From NCBI GenBank assembly GCA_030550175.1, contig JAUQPW010000022.1:1-55764 (forward strand): DNA of 55,764 nucleotides. Direction: 5' to 3'. Below, in pieces: positions 34,117 to 43,112 of the stretch. The notes under the pieces were generated by a model. The model was not told the DNA's origin and did no database searches. It was given only the letters and a program-made list of their open reading frames with translations. The translations under genes and the position numbers were made by a program. This DNA is from a bacterium (lineage in GTDB: Bacteria > Moduliflexota > Moduliflexia > Moduliflexales > JAUQPW01). The first letter of the stretch is position 1; each line of letters opens with the position of its first letter.

Positions 34117-35274
34117 CTATAAAATTTTTCTTAATTCATTGGTAAACCGATCTATATCTGTCCTTTCTATGATAAGGGGTGGTAATAATCGAATCGTTTT
34201 AGGATGGTCGGAAGTTCCTACCAAAATCCCTTTAGATAAGAGTTTCTTCTGGACTTCCCCACCGGGAAGATCTGTTTCCACTCCAATGAGCAGGCCCAGC
34301 CCTCGAACTTCTTTGACCTTGGGAACCTCTGAAATAATTTTTAGGGCATATTCTCCCACAGATCGGGCATTTTCCACCAGCTTTTCTTCCTGGATAACTT
34401 CCAAAGTTGCCTTAGAAGCTGCACAGGCTATTTGTCCACCTCCAAAGGTAGAGCCCTGCTCTCCATAGGTGATGGTCTTTGCAATTTCTTCTTTAACAAA
34501 GGTAACTCCCATCGGGATTCCACCGGCAATTCCTTTGGCCGTGGTGATCAGATCCGGCGTGACCTCCCAGTTATTACAGGCAAACATGGCTCCCGTGCGA
34601 CCCGGCATAGTCTGAACCTCATCAAAAATCAAAAGAGCCCCCTTTTCTTCACAGAGTTTTTGAAGTCCTTGATAATAACCCTGTTTAGCCATATAAACAC
34701 CTGCCAGGCTTTGAATGGCTTCTACCATAACCGCTGCAGTCCTCTCACTGATGGAGTTACGAACACTTTCCAGGTCTCCGAATGGAACGAACTTGCAATC
34801 CAATAAAGGCCTTACCTGATCCCGATATTTTTTTGCCCCGGTCACACTTAACGACCCAACAGTTCGTCCATGAAAGGAGTTCTCCATGGAGATAATTTCT
34901 TCCCGACCTGTAAATTTCCTGGCAATCTTAAGCGCGGTTTCATTGGCTTCCGCTCCCGAATTGCTGAAGAACACCGCCCCGATTCCTTTAGGGGCTACCT
35001 CTACCAATAACTTACTCAACTCAGCACGAATCGGGCTGTAAACCGCATTAGAGTAAAAAATCAGCTTCTCGGCCTGATCTTGAATGGCTTTAACTAATTT
35101 AGGATGGCAATGTCCAATAGAAACAACGGCATGACCACCATATAAATCCAGATACTCCTTGCCTTCCGAGTCATAAACATACTTCCCTTTTCCCCTGACT
35201 ACATCCAGGGGGAATTTCTTGTACGTCAATAACTGATACCTGTCCTCCAGGGAGATGAGTTCTGTTAAATTCAT
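34117..35274 (-). CDS. argD: N-acetylornithine aminotransferase
   Basis: This is a 385 aa class III PLP aminotransferase. Landmarks are YLDLYGGHAVVSIGHCHPKL, the phosphate cup SNSGAEANETALKIAR, SFHGRTVGSLSVTG, LIFDEVQTMPGRTG (Asp to the pyridine nitrogen) and the Schiff-base Lys in TTAKGIAGGIPMG, followed by GSTFGGGQIACAA. It converts N-acetylglutamate semialdehyde to N-acetylornithine, the direct substrate of the AOTCase encoded next. The start is ATG 35274. The 140 bp before it contain a G-rich array on the transcribed sense strand (35325-35413). The same enzyme often serves lysine synthesis too, and nothing here excludes that. Confidence 0.93.
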   Translation of the reverse strand: MNLTELISLEDRYQLLTYKKFPLDVVRGKGKYVYDSEGKEYLDLYGGHAVVSIGHCHPKLVKAIQDQAEKLIFYSNAVYSPIRAELSKLLVEVAPKGIGAVFFSNSGAEANETALKIARKFTGREEIISMENSFHGRTVGSLSVTGAKKYRDQVRPLLDCKFVPFGDLESVRNSISERTAAVMVEAIQSLAGVYMAKQGYYQGLQKLCEEKGALLIFDEVQTMPGRTGAMFACNNWEVTPDLITTAKGIAGGIPMGVTFVKEEIAKTITYGEQGSTFGGGQIACAASKATLEVIQEEKLVENARSVGEYALKIISEVPKVKEVRGLGLLIGVETDLPGGEVQKKLLSKGILVGTSDHPKTIRLLPPLIIERTDIDRFTNELRKIL

Positions 35275-35324
35275 TTACAACGACGTAGAAAAAAATAGGA
35301 ATTTTGGAGTGCGAAAGCGCAGCA

Positions 35325-35413
35325 CCCACCCCTTCATCTCCGCATCTCTGCATCCCCGCGTCCCCCTATCCCCGCGCCTCCGCACCTCCGCGTCCCTATC
35401 TCCCCACGTCTCC
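35325..35413. repeat. C-rich (plus) / G-rich (mRNA sense) 10-nt period array in the argC-argD gap
   Basis: The plus strand repeats pieces like TCTCCGCATC, CCCCGCGTCC, CCTCCGCACC, TCCGCGTCCC with about 10-12 nt period. In the arg mRNA (minus strand) this reads as GGGGA/GCGGAGG units with G4 potential. It has only one arm, unlike the arrays at 97-283 and 21893-22020. Confidence 0.7.
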
Positions 35414-35414
35414 A

Positions 35415-36449
35415 TTAAGGATGTGTTCCCGGAAAACCTAATCCCGATTTTTCGTCAAGCCCGAACATCAAGTTCATATTTTGTACGGCCTGACCGGACC
35501 CTCCTTTGACCAGATTATCGATGGCCGAATTAATAATAACCTTTCGACCTTGACTGGCTATACTGATATCACAAAAATTGGATCCAGCAACTACGGCGGC
35601 ACGAGGTTGATCAACTAGTCTGATGAAAGGCTCTTTTTCATAATAACCCCTATAGAGATCTCTGAGTTGATCCTCAGAAATCTCCTTGCTCAGGCGGGTA
35701 TAGACGGTGGTAAAAATACCTCGGACCATAGGGGCGGAATGGGTTGTTAAGGTGACTTCAATAGGGTTCCTGTTAAATCTTTCCAGTTCTTGTTGAATTT
35801 CAGGTTGATGGCGATGGGAGAAAAGGTTATAAGCTTTGTAATCATAGGCCCGTTCGGGATGGTGGGTCCCTTCGGAGGGGGTAGCTCCGGACCCTGAAGA
35901 TCCTGTGGCCGAGTTGATGATGATGTCTCCGGTCAGCAGATTTTCCCTGGCCAGAGGGAGTAAGGCCAGCAGCGCTCCGGTAGGAAAACATCCCGGACAG
36001 GCAATTAAATTTGATTTGCGTATCTTTTCCCGGTTAAATTCGGTCAGACCATAGACCGATTTTTTTAAAAACTCCGGGGCCGTATGTTTGAGTTTATAAT
36101 ATTTCTCAAAAACCTGGGGATCTTTAAGACGAAAATCTCCCCCCAGATCCAGGACCTTAATGTCCTTCTGTTTGGCTGCTTGAAAGATCTGAGGTACTTT
36201 CTCCAGGGCCTGTCCATGGGGAAGGGCCAGGAAAACCACATCGGAAAGCTCGACGATCTCTTCTATGTTCTCTTCGGTAAAGGTCAGGTTCGTAAGCTTA
36301 TATAAATTCCGATGCACCTGGCCCACGGGAATTCCGATATCTGTACGGGAGGTCACCTTAACGACTTCGACCTGCTCATGAAAGAGCAAAAATCGAAGTA
36401 ACTCGCTCCCTGTATAGCCTGTAGCACCTAAAATACTGACCTTGATCAT
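35415..36449 (-). CDS. argC: N-acetyl-gamma-glutamyl-phosphate reductase
   Basis: This NADPH-dependent reductase makes N-acetylglutamate semialdehyde. The start is chosen at ATG 36449 (344 aa), because the Rossmann fold begins there directly (MIKVSILGATGYTGSELLRF); the frame stays open 15 more codons upstream. The catalytic Cys is in LIACPGCFPTGALLALLPL, with the substrate-site SATGSSGSGATPSEGTHHPE and the His-containing FSHRHQPEIQQEL. The C-terminus has NLVKGGSGQAVQNMNLMFGL. It is the first dedicated arginine gene of the operon; the upstream P-loop protein gene ends about 57 bp before it, with a small CCGTTG/CAACGG inverted repeat between. Confidence 0.95.
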   Translation of the reverse strand: MIKVSILGATGYTGSELLRFLLFHEQVEVVKVTSRTDIGIPVGQVHRNLYKLTNLTFTEENIEEIVELSDVVFLALPHGQALEKVPQIFQAAKQKDIKVLDLGGDFRLKDPQVFEKYYKLKHTAPEFLKKSVYGLTEFNREKIRKSNLIACPGCFPTGALLALLPLARENLLTGDIIINSATGSSGSGATPSEGTHHPERAYDYKAYNLFSHRHQPEIQQELERFNRNPIEVTLTTHSAPMVRGIFTTVYTRLSKEISEDQLRDLYRGYYEKEPFIRLVDQPRAAVVAGSNFCDISIASQGRKVIINSAIDNLVKGGSGQAVQNMNLMFGLDEKSGLGFPGTHP

Positions 36450-36506
36450 AAAACTGTCCATTGTCCGTTGTCGGGTATCCTTGCCAACGGGCAACGCTCT
36501 TGTCCT

Positions 36507-37526
36507 TTACTTACTGTTCAACTTCTTTTCTACAATCTCGGCTAATCTCCTCGGCTCCAGCCGGGCGTTAGCAGCAGGGATTTTCAAGTGGGTCTCGATA
36601 TACTCCTTGCCTACTTCGGCATCGGTGGCAGGACCCGTCATCACCGTGATTTCCAAATAAAACTGTTTCATGAGCTCCACGGCTCCCCAGGCTCCTACTA
36701 GGTCATTGGCGCACATGACATAGACGTGACTATAACTCTGAATCTCGGGGTCTTTCAAAAAAGACCCTACATTGTAGCCTCCAACAATTCCGTCGCCCAG
36801 CTCAACCACGATAACATCCGGATTTAATTTACTCAACTCGTTAAAGAGCCCTTTAGCTACGGGGGCTACATTGGTAATGTGAGCTGTTGAAGGAAGACCT
36901 GCATCTAAAAAGCTCAGTGCGGCCAGAGCCCCGTGATCTTGCATATTAAGAGTATCTCTCAGACAGGCCACCCCGGTCACCTTCGCTCCCACCACGCGAT
37001 ATTTTTTTTCGGTCAGTTTGTGGATGATTTCTGTGGCGGCTTGAGTCTTTCCGGCACTCATGCAGGTACCGGCCACAACCACCAGAGGAGGGCAGTTTAT
37101 GAGAGATGAACTCCAGGGAATAGCCCCCTGGCTGATATGAATGATTTTCCCGTTGACCACCGGCATTCCAAGTACCTCTACCCGGAGAGGGTTTCCTACT
37201 TCAGGATTGCCGGAGGTCGCTATACCAATTACACCTCCCAGGTTTAAAATATGAAGAATATCCCCGCGTTGAATAGATTCGGGAATCTTTCCCACAAAAC
37301 CTTTCAACGCTTTTCTTCCCCCTAAAGCTCCGACAATAATATCATCTTTGGCAACCTTGGCCATTCTTCCAGTCGTTAACTCAATTCTGTCATAGACCAG
37401 CTTTTCTTCTAGGGCCTTTACAACTATCAGATTGCCTTCCCTGGCCTCCATCTCATCGGTTATCTCCATTTCCTGTGAGACTAAATTTCTCGTAACCGAA
37501 GCAATTTTATGGGCTCTGATTTTCAA
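36507..37526 (-). CDS. BioD/MobB-like P-loop protein of unknown function
   Basis: This 339 aa protein starts at TTG 37526, supported by AGGAGGA 7 nt upstream. A beta-rich N-terminal domain (about 1-145: VYDRIELTTGRMAKVAKDDI, IQRGDILHILNLGGVIGIAT) precedes a P-loop domain with Walker A VVVAGTCMSAGKTQAATEII (Gly-x4-Gly-Lys-Thr). Switch-like KVTGVACLRDTLNMQDHGA and a Walker B-like DVIVVELGDGIVGGYNV follow. The shape recalls BioD/MobB/CbiA-type NTPases, and also DUF1611-type proteins. No pathway step is known for it. The position between an HpcH/HpaI aldolase and argC in one operon suggests a link to amino-acid metabolism. Confidence 0.5.
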   Translation of the reverse strand: MKIRAHKIASVTRNLVSQEMEITDEMEAREGNLIVVKALEEKLVYDRIELTTGRMAKVAKDDIIVGALGGRKALKGFVGKIPESIQRGDILHILNLGGVIGIATSGNPEVGNPLRVEVLGMPVVNGKIIHISQGAIPWSSSLINCPPLVVVAGTCMSAGKTQAATEIIHKLTEKKYRVVGAKVTGVACLRDTLNMQDHGALAALSFLDAGLPSTAHITNVAPVAKGLFNELSKLNPDVIVVELGDGIVGGYNVGSFLKDPEIQSYSHVYVMCANDLVGAWGAVELMKQFYLEITVMTGPATDAEVGKEYIETHLKIPAANARLEPRRLAEIVEKKLNSK

Positions 37527-37611
37527 ATCCGAATCCTCCTCTATGAAATTCTCTTCAATTATCGGTTATTCCTTGAAAATTGTCAATCCACAATTATCAG
37601 TTCTAACCTGT

Positions 37612-38394
37612 TTATAGTTTGTTTATATATCCTTGGAGTTCCTGGATATGTTTTTCCACCATAAATAAAAATCCCGTATCGTGTCCGTAATTGATGAATT
37701 GAATCCCTTTATCGATCCATTTTTTGGTGACTTCCACATCGAAAGTGGTAACCCCGGGGGCTACGCCCATTTTTTTACAGACCTGGATTACGTGCTCGAT
37801 ACAGGCAGTAACTTCCGGATGATGAATATCCCCGGTAAGTCCCAGGGACTGGGAAAGGTCGAAAACTCCCACATGGCAAACATCCACTCCCTTAACCTGC
37901 AACATATCTTCCAGATTATCCACGGCTTTCTTGCTTTCAATGAGTAAAACCAGCATGGTTTCTTCGTTGAGCCGGGCCGTGTCCTCCATGATATTTTTCC
38001 ATTTCTTGAAATCTGAATGGGCATTATGGGGTGACATTCCGCGCTCTCCCAGGGGATAGTATTTGGTCTCTCGAACGATACGTTCTAAAACCTTCCGCTC
38101 TTCAATTCGGGGAATTAATAAACCCATGGCCCCGATATCCAGATAACGGTAAATGGGGTCATAATGCTGGGTAGGAACCCGTACAATAGGTACCAGATCC
38201 ACCCCGCGGGCCATCTGGGTAATATCAGCAATGGTTTCCATGGAAAAGCCGGAGTGTTCTGAATCAATAATAATCCAGGAGAAGCCTATGGCTTTCATCA
38301 TCGTTGCAATCGCCGGAGTGCGAACAAAATCAACCAACGTTCCAAGGGTAACCTTTCCTTCTTTTAAAGCTTTTTTAACTTTATTTTCTTTCAT
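37612..38394 (-). CDS. HpcH/HpaI family aldolase
   Basis: This is a 260 aa class II (metal-dependent) aldolase of the HpcH/HpaI/citrate-lyase-beta fold. LGTLVDFVRTPAIATMMKAI, the metal/base region WIIIDSEHSGFSMETI, the catalytic Arg in VPIVRVPTQHYDPIYRYLDI and GAMGLLIPRIE are family signatures. Metal ligands near LVLLIESKKAVDNLEDM and VGVFDLSQSLGL complete the site. It cleaves a 4-hydroxy-2-oxo acid to pyruvate plus an aldehyde in known members; the substrate here is unknown. The start is ATG 38394 with GGGAGAAG upstream and a predicted promoter at 38499-38527. It is the first gene of the minus-strand operon that continues to the arginine genes. Confidence 0.82.
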   Translation of the reverse strand: MKENKVKKALKEGKVTLGTLVDFVRTPAIATMMKAIGFSWIIIDSEHSGFSMETIADITQMARGVDLVPIVRVPTQHYDPIYRYLDIGAMGLLIPRIEERKVLERIVRETKYYPLGERGMSPHNAHSDFKKWKNIMEDTARLNEETMLVLLIESKKAVDNLEDMLQVKGVDVCHVGVFDLSQSLGLTGDIHHPEVTACIEHVIQVCKKMGVAPGVTTFDVEVTKKWIDKGIQFINYGHDTGFLFMVEKHIQELQGYINKL

Positions 38395-38748
38395 ATGCGT
38401 CTTCTCCCTAGAGTAGGTGAATTCTCCCCGTGACGGACGTCAGAGGCGTTAAGGTGGTTTTATGGAATTTTATGAAAAAGGAAGTTAAGTAAATTATAAA
38501 TATGCGAATAAAAAAAAGTTTCGTCAAGAATTCTTTTATTAGTTTTTGCTTGAAGACCCTGGAAAGGCGTGATAATACACATTTTCTATGTGGGATTGTG
38601 GCATAACAGGCTATTTTTAGCTCACTACAAAGGCCATACTGCGAGGCGTAGAGATACCGGGTTGGGTTTTCATCTTTATATTCCCGCCTCTCCACGTCTT
38701 CTTTGTGTTCTTTGCAAGTGTGCTTTTTAATCAGGCTGGAGCTTTAAC
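38395..38748. other. Divergent intergenic region (aldolase / metallophosphoesterase)
   Basis: These 354 bp hold no gene. They contain the aldolase promoter and a degenerate inverted motif (GCGAGGCGTAGAGAT about 38641-38655, against CGCCTCTCCACGTC about 38686-38699). Confidence 0.5.
38499..38527 (-). promoter_or_regulatory. Predicted promoter of the aldolase-arginine operon
   Basis: Minus strand: TTGACG (38527-38522), 17 bp spacer containing a T-tract, CATATT (38504-38499). The leader would be about 100 nt. No ARG-box-like operator is evident. Confidence 0.4.
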
Positions 38749-40032
38749 ATGCCCAAAAAATATGTTGTGATAAGTGATTTGCATTTCGGTGATCGAGGCC
38801 CATTAGAAGACTTTGTGTACGAAGAAGAGTTTATCAACTTTCTGGATTATCTGGCCGGAAACTCCCAGGGGAAGAATCAGGGCGTGGAATTGGTGATCAA
38901 CGGTGATTTCATTGAGTTTCTTCAAGTTCCTCCTTTAGGAGGACGGGATTTGAACAGTGGAATAAGTAAAATAAAGACCGTACTAAGTAAACATAAAAAG
39001 GCTTTTCAGAAACTGGGTGCTTTTATCGCAACTGGCAATCTGGTACGAATCATCCAGGGGAATCACGACATCGAACTTAATTTTCCTGAGGTACGGGAAT
39101 TGATGGCAGATGCCATAGCCGGAAACGACCATGAGCTTAAAAAGGGCCTCATCTTTCACCCTACCCTGTCTTATATGCCGCCGGGAGTTTACATCGAACA
39201 TGGTAATCAGTACGACAGCCGCAATTGGGTTGACCATGACCATTTGATCCGGGATGCGGTGACCAAAAACCTTAATCTTCCCTGGGGTTCTCGATTCGTC
39301 ATCGAGATTTTTAATGAAGTCGAGGCACGATATGGATTCATCGACAACATCAAGCCTTTATTGGCCGGTGCTTTTATCGTTCTTATCTTAGATCGAGATT
39401 TCTTTTTAGATCGGGTTCCACGTTTTTTAGGATTGGAAGTTGAAGACTTTTTCAATTTGTTAAAGAATATCCTTCGACGAGATGCTCGCAGCGTGGAAAA
39501 ACAGGTCCAGAAGGCCAGACTGGATCGAGAATCTATTAAATTTATCAAGGATCTGGCCCTGGTCTCCGGAGGATTGGAACAAATCTCCGCTCCCCCTTCC
39601 CAGGAAAAGCGCTTCCTGAAAGAATTTTGGGAACATACAAAACTTAAAATTCTCCAACGGACCCTTCCCCTCATCGAAAGTACTAACCGACTTTGGGAAG
39701 TTCTGCATAGCGATCCTAACATAGAGACGGCCAGGAACCTTATCGCTGGTAAAGGTGTAAAGTGGGTGGTCTTTGGGCATACCCACGGGGCCAAGAAAGT
39801 CAAAACCGGAAATGGAACTTATTTGAATACCGGAACCTGGACGGATCTCATGGTACTTCCCCCCTCCGATGAGGAGCAAACCTTAGAAGCCTGGTTAGAT
39901 TCTCTCAAAAAACCGACTACCTATCCCCTGGTTTCAAAGTTGTCCTTCGTTCAGATTGATTATGAAAAAGAGACTCCAAAAGGGGAGCTTATGATGTGGA
40001 AGGAGGGGAAGGTGGTGGTGGATCCAGGATAA
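38749..40032 (+). CDS. Calcineurin-like metallophosphoesterase
   Basis: This 427 aa protein starts at ATG 38749. The five metallophosphoesterase motifs are present: VVISDLHFGD, INGDFIEFL, IIQGNHDIEL, IEHGNQYDSRNWV and VVFGHTHGAKKV..LNTGTW. An insertion of about 170 residues between motifs IV and V (about 165-335) includes a hydrophobic stretch (IKPLLAGAFIVLILDRDFFL) and charged helices, making it much longer than LpxH-type hydrolases (about 240 aa). It could be membrane-associated. The substrate is unknown (UDP-diacylglucosamine and cyclic nucleotides are the common families). It stands alone, ending at a perfect terminator hairpin. Confidence 0.8.
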   Translation: MPKKYVVISDLHFGDRGPLEDFVYEEEFINFLDYLAGNSQGKNQGVELVINGDFIEFLQVPPLGGRDLNSGISKIKTVLSKHKKAFQKLGAFIATGNLVRIIQGNHDIELNFPEVRELMADAIAGNDHELKKGLIFHPTLSYMPPGVYIEHGNQYDSRNWVDHDHLIRDAVTKNLNLPWGSRFVIEIFNEVEARYGFIDNIKPLLAGAFIVLILDRDFFLDRVPRFLGLEVEDFFNLLKNILRRDARSVEKQVQKARLDRESIKFIKDLALVSGGLEQISAPPSQEKRFLKEFWEHTKLKILQRTLPLIESTNRLWEVLHSDPNIETARNLIAGKGVKWVVFGHTHGAKKVKTGNGTYLNTGTWTDLMVLPPSDEEQTLEAWLDSLKKPTTYPLVSKLSFVQIDYEKETPKGELMMWKEGKVVVDPG

Positions 40033-40060
40033 TAGCTTGAGAAAAATCGAATCGTATAAC

Positions 40061-40094
40061 CTTATAAAGGCGACCGATGGGTCGCCTTTATAAG
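40061..40094. terminator. Perfect 15 bp stem terminator
   Basis: CTTATAAAGGCGACC (40061-40075), loop GATG, GGTCGCCTTTATAAG (40080-40094), followed by TTGGTTTT. It separates the metallophosphoesterase gene from the convergent secreted-protein gene and can work in both directions. Confidence 0.8.
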
Positions 40095-40130
40095 TTGGTT
40101 TTAAAATTAAATCAACCCCGCAGAAACCGG

Positions 40131-41891
40131 CTATTGCGGTTCTGGAGCTTTTGGGATGGGGATCATATCCCGAAAGACTGAAATTTCCTTTGCAGGAATA
40201 AAAAATTCCGTTTCTATACGAGATTCCACAAAGCGACTGCTCAGGGCAATTCCTGGACTTTCCTGAACTTTAATATTCGGTGCCTTGGGGTCTAAGGAGG
40301 CTGCCCGGGCTACCAGTCTCGGAATGGAAAAGTATAAGAAGATATTGTTCTCTTCCGGAAGACCAAACAGAGAAGGTGTATGTCTGGCCGATATCTTCGC
40401 ACCTGAACTGAGAAGGTCCATGAGCTTCTGCACTTCCCCCAGGGCTTCGGATCCAAAACCCATAACACTGTATTGACCGATAAAACCCACCGGCATGACC
40501 ATTTCTTTTCCAAAGAGTTTTGTAAAAGCTTCCTGGGCTTCAGGGTCGGTAGTAGCCCCGGTCTTTAAGTTCATCTTGTAAACGAGAATCTCTCCGGAAT
40601 GATAGTTCATTTTATCGGAAATCTTGACGTCGAACTCCGTTCCTGTGCTTTTATAAAAATTCATCATAGGGGCCAGAAGCTGAGGATATTCCTCCATTAA
40701 TTGCTTTGCTTTCGAAGGATTCTGAACATTGTAAAGGTAAACCATCCGAAGTTTCTCATCTGCAGTGGACAGACCAAAGGCAAATTCCTCTCCGAACGCT
40801 TTGAAAAATTCTGTTATCCATTGGCTCAAATGGTCAATTGTTGCGGGATCAACTCCTGGGGTCGCCTCGTATATCATTTTAAGAAACTCTACATATCCCT
40901 GGATGAGCTCAGGTGTTACTTTGATGGATATATTCCCTATCATTCCGGCATCGGAAGGAATAAACCCTAACAAAGACGATCTGTGGGGAGATTGTATACT
41001 GATAAAATTTGCCAGGTTACTCCCTTTCGTGGCAAGGGTACTTTGTGAGATTCGGAGACCTTCGGCTTTTACATCGATTCCCAGGTTTAGAGTTTCTATC
41101 TGTTCCAGAAAAGATAGCACGAAATCTACTTCTGCCTGAAGGATCTTTTTTACGGCTTCGGCCTGTAAGGGAACCTGGGGAGTTTCACCCTTCGATTCCC
41201 CTTGGGGTGGAGGTGGAGGCTGTGTCTGTTTTTCAAGCCCCATCAACATTTGCTGTTTCATGGTCTCTATCATTGGCTGAAAGGTGGTCAGGATTTTACT
41301 GACCGGAACCGATGCGGTTATGGCTCCCTTTACGAAGGGAATAGGCTTCGAGCCGGGATTATTTTTTTCAATGAACCCTTTGACCTGCCTGGCTACCTCT
41401 CTATCCTCTGAAAGGATGGCGACTTTTCCGGCAAAGGTCACAAAGACTCTCTTTTCGTTATTGGGTTCTTTGAAAGTATAGATTCCTCTCTCTTCCTTCT
41501 CTTTTTTCAACGATTGAGAAAGGGTAGTTAAATAACCGGCTCTGTTGGTTAAAGGAATGGTGACGGCATAGGGAGATTGAGGATATTTCTGAGGATTTAG
41601 GATAAAGACCAGGTATTTACCTCCCATATCCATTCCCGTCCAGGTAGGATTTTTAAAGATCATCTGTCCTACTACCGCACTATTCACCAGGACCCCCATA
41701 CCCGGTTGAATACTTTCGACCAGTTGTCCTACCTCCTTGAGGAGTTGACCCGGATTGTTCAAGGTAATAATTGCAAACACTTCTTCCGGCCAGCTTGCCG
41801 GTTGACCTCCAACCGGGTTACCTGCTCTTAATAGCAGGATGAGTCCCAATAAAATTGCACCGGATATTTTTCTCAATTTTAAATAAGCCAT
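40131..41891 (-). CDS. Large secreted protein of unknown function
   Basis: The start is placed at ATG 41891 (586 aa), because AAGGAG lies 7 nt upstream and the signal peptide starts there (MAYLKLRKISGAILLGLILL); ATG 41918, nine codons earlier, is also possible. The mature protein starts near QPASWPEEVFAIITL and resembles DUF3352-like secreted proteins: repeated segments discussing substrate-free hydrophobic strands (GKYLVFILNPQKYP, VFVTFAGKVAILSEDREVAR), a Pro/Gln linker (TQPPPPPQGESKGE) and SLLGFIPSDAGMIGNISIKV. No catalytic motif is visible. It is the last gene of the mfnB-mazG minus-strand operon. The function is unknown. Confidence 0.6.
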   Translation of the reverse strand: MAYLKLRKISGAILLGLILLLRAGNPVGGQPASWPEEVFAIITLNNPGQLLKEVGQLVESIQPGMGVLVNSAVVGQMIFKNPTWTGMDMGGKYLVFILNPQKYPQSPYAVTIPLTNRAGYLTTLSQSLKKEKEERGIYTFKEPNNEKRVFVTFAGKVAILSEDREVARQVKGFIEKNNPGSKPIPFVKGAITASVPVSKILTTFQPMIETMKQQMLMGLEKQTQPPPPPQGESKGETPQVPLQAEAVKKILQAEVDFVLSFLEQIETLNLGIDVKAEGLRISQSTLATKGSNLANFISIQSPHRSSLLGFIPSDAGMIGNISIKVTPELIQGYVEFLKMIYEATPGVDPATIDHLSQWITEFFKAFGEEFAFGLSTADEKLRMVYLYNVQNPSKAKQLMEEYPQLLAPMMNFYKSTGTEFDVKISDKMNYHSGEILVYKMNLKTGATTDPEAQEAFTKLFGKEMVMPVGFIGQYSVMGFGSEALGEVQKLMDLLSSGAKISARHTPSLFGLPEENNIFLYFSIPRLVARAASLDPKAPNIKVQESPGIALSSRFVESRIETEFFIPAKEISVFRDMIPIPKAPEPQ

Positions 41892-41918
41892 AGGGAATCT
41901 CCTTTTTGCCGGTTTCAT

Positions 41919-43112
41919 TTAAATAACTCCCTTCCTTTTTAACTCTTGGATTTGTTCGGGATGATAACCCAGGAGCTGTTGTAGAATTTCTTCTGTATGC
42001 TCTCCAAGCAAGGGAGGAGGTAAATAAATTGATGCGGGGGTTTCAGAAAAGGTAACGGGATTTCGAATCAATTTTACTTTTCCCATTCGAGGATGGGTTG
42101 CTTCCTGGACCATCTTCAAATGGTTAACCTGGGGATCTCGAAAGACCTCGTCCAGATTATTGATGGGACCGGCCGGAATTCCTTCTTTATTGAGTTTTTC
42201 CAGCCATTCCGCCCGGGTCTTAGTAAGAAGTTTTTCCTCAAGGATTTTAACAAGAATATCTCGATGTTTGACCCGCTGGGGATTCGTGCGAAATCTCGGA
42301 TCTTCGGCGAGTTCCTCCAGATCCAGGACTTTACAAAGTTTTTTCCATAACAAATCGCTTCCTGCGCCGATCACAATATAACCGTCTTTAACCGGGAATG
42401 CCTGGTAAGGTACGATGGTGGCATGGGCCGTTCCCCACTTTTGGGGTATGATTCCCGAGTTGAGGTAATCACTGGCAATATTAATGAGGGAAGCTATCTG
42501 GCTTTCTAGAAGAGAGACTTCTACTTTTTGTCCTTTCTGGCTGCTTTGACGGGCATAAAGGGCCGAGACAATGGCACCGTAAGCATATAGGGCCGTGATG
42601 ATATCCCCCACCGCAACCCCTACTTTGACCGGTTTTCCACCTTCTTCTCCGGTGATGCTCATCAAACCCCCGACAGCCGAGATAATTACATCATAACTCC
42701 CCCAATCTCGGTAGGGTCCCGAAGAGCCATAACCGGAAAGTGCACAATAAATTAAACCGGGATTGGATTTCCTCAGGGTTTCGTACTCTAAACCCATCCG
42801 TTCCATGGTTCCCGGTCGATAGTTCTCAACCAATACGTCGGCCTTCTCGATGAGTTTTTTTAAAATCTCAACCCCTTCCGGTTGCTTTAAATCTAAGGTT
42901 AAGCTTCTCTTATTCCGATTGACAGATAGAAAATATGGGCTATATCCCTCATAATGAGGGTCTGCGGTCCAGTAACGGCTATCATCCCCAGAGCCCGGTT
43001 TTTCCACCTTGATCACGTCGGCACCCATATCTCCCAGTAGCATGGTACAGAGCGGTCCCACAATGATCTTGGTGAGATCGATAACCCGTAATCCTTTAAA
43101 AACAGCGTTCAT
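41919..43112 (-). CDS. CaiB/BaiF family III CoA-transferase (formyl-CoA transferase-like)
   Basis: This 397 aa family III CoA-transferase has GLRVIDLTKIIVGPLCTMLL, GADVIKVEKPGSGDD, NRNKRSLTLDLKQPEG and VENYRPGTMERMG. The catalytic Asp that forms acyl anhydrides is Asp170 (VGVAVGDIITALYA), matching Asp169 of formyl-CoA:oxalate CoA-transferase. The racemase-type His is replaced by Tyr140, so this is a true transferase, unlike the paralogue at 15503. Donor and acceptor are unknown. Its start overlaps the mazG stop by 4 bp, and the secreted-protein gene follows. Confidence 0.85.
   Translation of the reverse strand: MNAVFKGLRVIDLTKIIVGPLCTMLLGDMGADVIKVEKPGSGDDSRYWTADPHYEGYSPYFLSVNRNKRSLTLDLKQPEGVEILKKLIEKADVLVENYRPGTMERMGLEYETLRKSNPGLIYCALSGYGSSGPYRDWGSYDVIISAVGGLMSITGEEGGKPVKVGVAVGDIITALYAYGAIVSALYARQSSQKGQKVEVSLLESQIASLINIASDYLNSGIIPQKWGTAHATIVPYQAFPVKDGYIVIGAGSDLLWKKLCKVLDLEELAEDPRFRTNPQRVKHRDILVKILEEKLLTKTRAEWLEKLNKEGIPAGPINNLDEVFRDPQVNHLKMVQEATHPRMGKVKLIRNPVTFSETPASIYLPPPLLGEHTEEILQQLLGYHPEQIQELKRKGVI

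Noticed and set aside
39207..39803. 198-codon minus-strand open frame inside the metallophosphoesterase gene
   Set aside because: Ser/Arg-rich shadow translation opposite a gene with five intact motifs.
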